NCBI RefSeq assembly: GCF_026210795.1
Contig: NC_089447.1
Location: 1,118,501 to 1,182,500 of the forward strand
DNA from: Rhizophagus irregularis
Lineage: Eukaryota > Glomeromycota > Glomeromycetes > Glomerales > Glomeraceae
Length of the DNA: 64,000 nucleotides
Direction: 5' to 3'
Part shown: positions 57,855-64,000 of the stretch, one piece after another
How the letters are laid out: each line of letters opens with the position of its first letter
Position numbering within the stretch: position 1 is the stretch's first letter
The notes under the pieces: model-generated
What the model was told of the DNA's origin: nothing
The model's database searches: none
The model's input: the letters and a program-made list of their open reading frames with translations, nothing else
Position numbers and translations under genes: made by a program

Positions 57855-59536
57855 TTAAAGCCACTCGTTTAAAGGAATCCCTTCTTGAGATCTAAGAAAA
57901 CATTCATATTGGGAAGTTAGATATTCCTCCCTCTCTTTTTCATATCTTTCTCTGTCCTTTTTCGCTATATCTTCCCATATTTTCCTCTCAGAAAAAATCA
58001 TTTGTTTCCATCTATCATTAATACTTTTGGTTAGTTCTGTTTGTCGAGTTTGAGAACCATGTTTATTCTTTCCATCAAATTTGACTGCCTTCCTGTAGTG
58101 TTCACATGCAGTTATGCAAGGCACAGGTACTTTGAGACCATATATTTCTTGTTGAAATTGTTGCGTGCTACGAGATTTATAAGAATTCGGTTCATTATGG
58201 TTTGCAATATTTACATTATTACGTGGTTGAAGCGGTGTGGTTGATTTTGATTTATTGTCCTTTTTATTTTCATGAACGTATAAATTCTCATTTTCCTTGC
58301 TGTAAGATGTAATAAAGAATTGAGTTTCAAGAGGTTTATTATGTTGCTTATCTAGTCGATCGGTTAGTATGTTTTCTTGAGGTGATGGCGTATCCAATTG
58401 TGTATCCAGAACTATTTTTTCACTAACAGAAAGATCCTTTTGGAACATAACTTCACTTTGACGTTGTGGAGTATCATTCGAAGATATTAGAGTCAATTCC
58501 TCATTCTCAATACTCTTTTCATCCTTTTTAGGTGGTTGTTTATAAGGTTCGCTATGGAAATATGAAGGAGTATGAGTCGATTCAATATATTGCGATTTTT
58601 TATGATTATTGTATGTGTGCATTAATCCTTGAAGATAACATTGATTTGATTCGTCTACTTCGGAATCATCAGTATTCAACAAAAAATCGTAGTCAGATGA
58701 ACTATTATTATATTCAGTATTTGAAACAGAATTTTCATTGCTCTGAATATAACTTTCATGATCTTGTTCAACAATTTTTTCCCGTTGTTCTGGAGACATG
58801 TTATTCCAATCATTGAATAACCCTTTTTTAATGCTTTCGGGGTCCGTTTTAGGATAATATTGCAACATTTTTGGTGTGTTATCAATAATATGATGTGCAA
58901 GTTCAGATGAGAGTTTTTTAGGTAGGTTGTTTGACGCTGTAGAAGGAGAATTAGTATATAAATCATATTTATATGATTTTTGTGTACAAATATTACGATC
59001 ATCTATTTCTGACACTTCTTCATCGCTATCTTGTTCATCATAATCGCTTTCGCTATAATATGAAAGGTGCCTTGATTTTTTGTGTTGGCGATCATTTATC
59101 TCGGAATTTTCACGACGGGTCCCTTTCAATTTATTAGCTAACTCTTTTATGTGTTCAAGATGCGCGTTCTTTTCGTACTTTTTTGATAAAACGCAGGATT
59201 TTAATATAAACAGGTGAATAACATAAACTTCAAAATACTATCTAACCTCGCTGAGACACTTCCAATTCAATTCTTTTGCTCTTTCGGCATATTCATTTTT
59301 CTTTTCCTAAATAAAGTTAGCGTTAGTATGTGAAACATGAAATAAAATATAAATAAACATACCTCAGAAAAACTTTTCCAACTATTAGTAATGGTTATGG
59401 AAAGTTCCTTCGCAGATATATTAGGACACTTTTCCAAAATTTCAAGCCTTTGCTCGTCGTTGTGAAGTAAATAACCATAGACTGGTCTTTCTACGGTTTC
59501 TTCATAAGTAAGAGCAGAAGTTTCAGACAAATCCAT
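57855..59536 (-). CDS. Protein with three HMG-box-like domains
   Basis: Likely DNA-binding nuclear protein. It starts at ATG 59536 (MDLSETSALTYEETVERPVY). Box 1 spans the first two introns: RPVYGYLLHNDEQRLEILEK, LSITITNSWKSFSE, EKKNEYAERAKELNWKCLSE. A second box-like unit lies in the large last exon (LSSELAHHIIDNTPKMLQYY, GLFNDWNNMSPEQREKIVEQ). The third is near the C-terminus (VPCITACEHYRKAVKFDG, LTKSINDRWKQMIFSERKIW, KKDRERYEKEREEYL). Between them is a long Ser/Asn/Glu-rich disordered region. The boxes are weakly conserved; no nuclear localisation or activation domain is obvious. It is convergent with ATP3 (144 bp). Confidence 0.75.
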
Positions 59537-60200
59537 TAAAAAGATAAAAGGAAAAAAACGAAAAGTTATTTGCGTGCACCAAAGACTTTATATACATTAT
59601 ATACATTATAAAATATACGGCCGATCATCGCGTTAAAAACTTACGCGTTTTTTTAACACGTGTGTAATAAATTTGGCCCGACATAAAATGATAACGTCAC
59701 GAGTTCACGAGTTCACGAGTTCACGACAAACAAGTGAATAAGCGAACAGGATAACTTGAATTATTTATACACTTTACATTCGAATAAAAAAATACAAATT
59801 ATTATCTGCATTCTTATGTAACTTTAGTGGGTAAATTTCTTAGAATACAACAATACAACCGAATATCAAGGGTATTTAACTAGAGTTGCGATCCGTCAAT
59901 CCGTAAATAAACACATTTCAGCCATTTTATGAATATAGAAAGAATTTTTTTTTTGATATGAATTTCTATCAATACATAATATAATAAAAAAAAAAATTGT
60001 CTTCAAAAATAAAAGTAGATTGAAATTCATCCGGATCGGATGAAAAATCAATCCGTTTATTTTTAAACTACTAGATTGTGCATTGGATGCAGTCTTATAA
60101 TATATAAAAAAATTTAATCTTTAGAACAATTTGAAAAAAGGTTCATTAATACTACGCCTACAATTAAATCTATGTATTCCTTGTCAAACCTCTCATTTCC
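59537..60200. other. Gene-free stretch upstream of the HMG-box gene
   Basis: Contains the HMG-gene promoter side, the TCACGAGT tandem array at 59697-59726, and AT-rich spacer to the edge of the transposon relic. Confidence 0.5.
59697..59726. repeat. TCACGAGT tandem repeat
   Basis: Three perfect copies of the 8-bp unit TCACGAGT plus a partial fourth. Confidence 0.85.
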
Positions 60201-60239
60201 AATAAGGAAATATACATGTTCTGCAAGGATCAAGATCCC

Positions 60240-61079
60240 AGGGGTAGGTCCCAGCGTTCGACTTTTAATTTTGTTTGCGAGCACCATTGACGTCCCGATC
60301 AAGCTCAGTTGAACAGCTGGGGCAACAGAATCCACCCATTTTTTGATGGATATATCCACAGTGCTCGCAAGTTTTACTAGTATTCTCCTCAGTACATAGA
60401 ATTACTTGACACCATGGATGCTCACGAACCTTATGTAGAAGATATTGGCGGAATCAGAAGTGTGACCCCATTTGGCAAGTTTATGGTGGCAATCATTAAT
60501 AAGACAACGGAATTTTTTATGTATACGAAGCATGACCCTGTGAAGCTTGTAGCATTTTCGTTTGTGTAATTTTCCATGAAAAGTGTCATGTTTGCTTTGA
60601 ATTTTATCATATATGTGAGAAAGCCGATATTTTAGGAAGAAGTGTATACACTCCTTTAGATCTATTCCAATGTTTTGATAAAATTGGGATGGATTGTTGA
60701 TGATCTTTCTTGAATGAAATTTAAATGACTTCTTTTTCGCAGCAAAATTTGATAGATGTACTTTTAGTAAATCATTCATTGCTTCGTCACAAATATCATA
60801 GGGAGTTTTAAGGACCCATTTAAATTCAGTGTTTTTGAAGTTTTTGGCATTAAGACATTTGCCTGCAGATCTTTTTTGTTCACTTGATGCCTTTTTTTAC
60901 TGCAGTAAGACATCGGTTGTAAGTCCATTGGGCTGTTCCGTTTTCTGAGTTTTAATTGCTCTTCTTGTGTAGGAAAGAGACAGATACGGTGTGTCTTGAA
61001 TCTTGGAAATTTTGATCTTTTTGGATTTGAATAGTTACTTGTCTTCTTCTTCTTCAGTTGTCAGCAAAGCATAATCCAT
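60240..61079 (-). pseudogene. Fanzor/TnpB-like RNA-guided nuclease relic
   Basis: Eukaryotic TnpB-type nuclease (Fanzor, OMEGA family) carried by IS607-like transposons. Minus-strand pieces in changing frames show the family order: MDYALLTTEEEEDK near 61079, LKTPYDICDEAMNDLLK and NFAAKKKSFKFHSRK near 60810-60700, INDCHHKLAKWG near 60480, HKVREHPWCQVI near 60420, ENTSKTCEHCG plus CCPSC (zinc ribbon) near 60390-60310, and DRDVNGARN (last RuvC Asp) at 60273-60300. It is much shorter than a full protein, so the RuvC-I/II region is missing or deleted. Frame changes and stops leave it inactive. It follows the recombinase relic on the same strand, as in IS607. Confidence 0.85.
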
Positions 61080-61103
61080 TATGTCTTGCCATAAATATCA
61101 TTA

Positions 61104-61450
61104 TCACATTATGATTGAGAGTAAGTCTTCTGCGAGTTCTCCTACTTTATTGCTTTTGGCACTGACATCTGTACAAAATATCATGAGCTGAATGCCATTC
61201 TTTTTAAAGATCAATTCCATAAGCTTAAATCCAAAATGATACAATTGGTCCTTTTGGGTAACCACCACTTTCTTAATTCCCTTCTTGTGTATTTGTTTCA
61301 GAAGGGCAACAAAACCCCTATGTTTCCAGTTGAGTTCTAAACCAATATTGCTGATGATTTTATATTTTGGGTAATATTATTAAAGATTTGTGATCTGTTG
61401 TTTAAGGAGAATTCTGCTTACTTATAATAAGGTTACTGTCCTTTTATTAA
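61104..61450 (-). pseudogene. IS607-type serine recombinase (TnpA) relic
   Basis: The minus-strand frame contains LNWKHRGFVALLKQIHKKGI, VVVTQKDQLYHFGFKLMELI, FKKNGIQLMIFCTDVSAKS and GELAEDLLSI, then a stop. This is the C-terminal two thirds of the IS607 serine-recombinase catalytic domain; the order V-T-x-x-D-x-L-x-x-F-G matches the family. The N-terminus with the catalytic Ser and the MerR-like DNA-binding domain is not readable. Directly upstream (61380-61440) are traces of the preceding segment interrupted by stops. It is paired with the Fanzor relic downstream. Confidence 0.85.
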
Positions 61451-61937
61451 TGGTTTTTGTCTTAAATTCTATTGAGCTAAAAAGGAAAAAAATTATTTAT
61501 AATAATGTAACATAAAATTTCCTAATCTGCAAAGAATTTTATATATGATTTTTACCTTAAGCCTGGGGTGATCTATTTTATAAGTAAGTGGGATTCTGTT
61601 TAAAGTCATTTTGCTGATACTTTAAACTGATTTTAGTATAATAGATCTTGATCTTTTGTATATTTGTGATTAAATATAGGCGTTTTCTACCAGATGTTTT
61701 ATTGTTTTAACAATAGCAATCTTTTCATAATTATTCTTATAAAGTTTCAACTGAGATGTCATATGTTTCTTGAATTTTATTTGTGCTTTTGTAAGTATCC
61801 AATTGTAAAAAAGGCGGCTTTGTTAAAAAACAAGAACTACCTGATAGAATTGTGTTTATTAAAATCACTTTTCCTTATATTGATAATAAAACATGGTGAT
61901 TTACACAAAACTGTATTAGTAATCAAGTAATTTATTT
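61451..61937. other. AT-rich spacer between IS607/Fanzor relic and MITE
   Basis: No supported gene; a 78-codon plus-strand frame (61694-61930) is hydrophobic and low in complexity and is judged chance. Confidence 0.4.
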
Positions 61938-61945
61938 GTAATATG

Positions 61946-62190
61946 TAAGGTTGCTTGCCTAAACCTCTCCAAAATCTTATAATTAATTTCTCCAATATTT
62001 TACTATAGTTTTATTATAGTTTCGGCAAGGTTTCAGCAGTTTCAGCATTTATAATAAGTTTTGTCAGGTTTCACTTTTCTCCAGAGTTTTACCAACTTTT
62101 TAATAAGACTTTCATATAGTTTTGGCAAAGTTTTGCTATTTTGGCATTTCGCCAACTTGCCAAAATCCTCTAGTTTCTCCAGCAACCTTA
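61946..62190. mobile_element. hAT-like MITE with perfect 8-bp target duplication
   Basis: A 245-bp element with ends TAAGGTTGCTTGCC and, at the right, the complement of TAAGGTTGCTGGAG. It is flanked by identical GTAATATG at 61938-61945 and 62191-62198. The 8-bp duplication and TAAGG termini indicate the hAT superfamily. The interior is non-coding, with repeated GGCAAAGTTTT/GTTTCGGCAAGG phrases. It is related to the decayed copy at 4729-4919 in the opposite orientation. Confidence 0.88.
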
Positions 62191-62198
62191 GTAATATG

Positions 62199-63566
62199 AA
62201 AATTGTGGTTTATTCTAGAATTTGATTTTTTGTACCACAGTATGAGATATTAAATCAACATGCTTAGTAGGTAGGTCACCTGAATTAATCAAAGAATTTA
62301 TAGCTCTTCTGGTAATTGTCGCGTTGTGTAGATGAATCAAGGGCTCACCAAGCTGATTTACGTTCATTAGATTCTAACCAATTTCTGGATTCTTTATAAT
62401 AAAACCGATCAACCTAGGCAAATACTTAGAAAATTTAATAGTATTCTTGACCAGTAACTTCAAAATTTCCATTGATTTCATTCATCCCACCAAGTCGCCT
62501 TGCAGGCTTAACATCAGATGAGCCCACAATTCACCTGATGCCTCAATGGTGCAAGTGCTAGGGTTATCCCTCAGGTCTGTGCATCAGACAAGCTCAGTTT
62601 ATCTGTGCCATTGTAGCTCGACCTGCAGACTTGAATTATATAGATCCCTATCATACCACTTCTTTCTTTGCATTTCTAAAAAAAAGCCCTTATCTTATAA
62701 TTATCCAGCAAAGTCGTGCTATATCATATCTTGGTTTTGAGGGTATCAGCTAAAGTCTCAAAAGATATAAAGTAAACTTCTATTTCATTGAAATGTTTCC
62801 TCATTGAATTTCTCTAAAAACTCCCGAATATTCCATTTCGTAGGTTTCGATCGAAATATTTGTGCACTCCGTTAATTATACTCTGTAGACAACTCTGTAC
62901 AGTATAAATTCAAGGAAACGTAATTTTTATGGTTAAATGTTACAATCATTTCCTAAATAAGGCTTTTTTGAACCAATCATATTTCGAATTCGCAAGAATA
63001 TTTTTACTTTTTTTATACTAGGGCAATTTTAAGTGCTGGTCGGAACGGCGCAAAGCAAATGTAGTATATTCCAAAAATGCTGGATCAATTTTTTTTGAAT
63101 TTTTCATAGAAATAAATGAGCACATGATTTTTATGACGGAAAAGGTTATGAAAAGCCCGTTTTGTGTAGCTTTAATTCTGTGGTAAATTTAATTAGGTAA
63201 AGCAGCGTGAGACATTGAATTTAGTATAAAAAGTAATTTAGAGTAGCATTGTACCATGATACATTGGTTTCATCAAATGTATCATTAGATTTTTGGTAAT
63301 AGTTATGATAAAAGCTACAAAAACAACGGCGAGAATAAAAAACTCATCTTTTTTAGAGTAGAAATCCAAAAGAAGAGAGTTATACTGAAAAAGTTCCAAA
63401 GGTGTTCTTTGGAAAACACTTTTTAACAAATAATTATAGAAGTCCAAGAGACCTCTTTTTCCTTCCTTTTTATTTATATCGATTCTAACCTCCCCAAATC
63501 TATTATTTTCCGTTTTATTTTCTTTTAAAAAATAGTCAAAAATACAATATAATAATATATATAAAT
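62199..63566. other. Gene-free region upstream of the SPP-like gene
   Basis: No convincing gene. 62240-62740 is a little less AT-rich and may be decayed coding DNA, but no family is recognised. A 116-codon minus-strand frame (63238-63588) overlaps the start of the SPP-like gene and is not supported. Confidence 0.4.
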
Positions 63567-64000
63567 ATGGCCGAATTTCATACAACATTCCTCATCCTCA
63601 TCCAAGTTCTTATCTCGAAACCTCTTGCATCACTAACACTCCTCTCAATCATAATAATATCGTTAGCTTCTTATTATGCCGCTGACCCTTGGAAAAAACC
63701 AGAAGCTCGAGAAAAGGATCAAGAGTCAGGAAATGTAATACATTTAACAGCAAAACATGCGATCGGTTTTGGTGGAATAGCAAGTTTAGGTCTTCTCAGC
63801 ATGTTCTTGTTTCCGAATGCAATCGGTAAATAAATTTTCGGGTTATGCTAGTGTGTATAATGTGTCTCTAACAATCTTTTATTTTTATAGTATATTTTAG
63901 TCTTGTATCTTTTGGGCTTGGTGGGTTTTTTGGATTACAGAGTGTTCTTGTAGCCGTTTCTAGAAAACTCGCCTTGCCACTTTCAGGTGGCTTTTTAGAA
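63567..64000 (+). CDS. Signal-peptide-peptidase-like intramembrane protease (3' partial)
   Basis: Exon 1 is 63567-63825 and exon 2 starts at 63891; the gene runs off the window. The N-terminus has a membrane segment (LASLTLLSIIIISLASYYAA) and then DPWKKPEAREKDQESG. NVIHLTAKHAIGFGGIASLG, LLSMFLFPNAIG, VYFSLVSFGLGGFFGLQSVL and VAVSRKLALPLSGGFL follow. The pattern T-A-K-x-A-x-x-F-x-x-x-A-S-x-x-L-L-x-x-F and G-x-x-G-L-Q matches the N-terminal helices of SPP/SPPL (presenilin-type, family A22B). The catalytic YD and GxGD motifs would lie beyond the window, so this is a family-level call only. Confidence 0.6.

Noticed and set aside
63238-63588. 116-codon minus-strand frame overlapping the SPP-like start
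   Set aside because: It overlaps the 5' end of a better supported gene on the other strand, has no recognisable domain, and is Lys/Phe/Ile-rich as expected by chance in AT-rich DNA.
1-64000. tRNA, rRNA or CRISPR features
   Set aside because: No B-box-containing cloverleaf, rRNA core motif or regularly spaced repeat-spacer array was found by eye; the repeats seen are microsatellites, minisatellites or transposon ends.

Overview
This window is nuclear DNA from a fungus. It is very AT-rich, genes are broken by many short introns (mostly 55-130 nt, GT-AG), and the gene set is fungal: an eisosome BAR protein (Pil1/Lsp1 type), the chitin-synthase activator Skt5/Chs4, Dap1, Efr3 and Ire1. The style of the sequence (AT-rich intergenic DNA, homopolymer tracts, decayed mobile DNA, Ras and HMG-box genes) fits an arbuscular mycorrhizal fungus of the Rhizophagus kind. 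That species-level assignment is inference.

Layout. 1-3.8 kb: 3' part of an EME1-type junction-nuclease subunit, then a cis-prenyltransferase for dolichol. 3.8-10.2 kb: gene-poor, with a short tandem/inverted repeat, a hAT-like MITE, decayed ORF pieces, microsatellites, a small Ala/Pro-rich ORF and a long perfect hairpin. 10.2-15 kb: NSRP1-like splicing factor (with a pogo-like MITE in an intron), ribose-5-phosphate isomerase and a LisH-WD40 protein. 15.5-20.1 kb: two Ras paralogues in opposite orientation. 20.9-34.4 kb: EEP-fold hydrolase, alpha/beta hydrolase, the divergent ubiquitin-pathway pair UBXN1-like/UBE2W, GlcNAc-6-P deacetylase, a C1 plus Pex24-like membrane protein, Skt5, and an intronless membrane-anchored GH9 enzyme. 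34.4-37 kb: gene-poor. 37-59.5 kb: dense block with CIAO2B, EFR3, a stand-alone ZnF-UBP protein, Pil1-like protein, a GT31-like/GT34 fusion, ataxin-10, Dap1, IRE1, ribosomal protein eL20, ATP synthase gamma and a three-HMG-box protein. 59.5-63.5 kb: repeats, a decayed IS607/Fanzor transposon and an intact-looking hAT-like MITE. 63.6-64 kb: start of an SPP-like intramembrane protease.

Several themes recur. There is cell wall and sugar metabolism (Skt5, GlcNAc-6-P deacetylase, GT34, GH9), ER/plasma-membrane biology (IRE1, Dap1, cis-prenyltransferase, Efr3, Pil1, SPP-like) and ubiquitin handling (UBE2W, UBXN1-like, ZnF-UBP). Many neighbours are divergent or convergent pairs with under 500 bp between coding regions.

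The most striking observation is in the two Ras genes. Both can be read as full-length proteins only if a two-nucleotide microexon (AG) in the intron at the switch I loop is spliced in. The same acceptor-AG-donor arrangement occurs in both copies and restores the glutamate of the fungal HFVETYDPT effector loop. The plus-strand copy also has altered P-loop, DTAG and SAK motifs and looks like a pseudo-GTPase.
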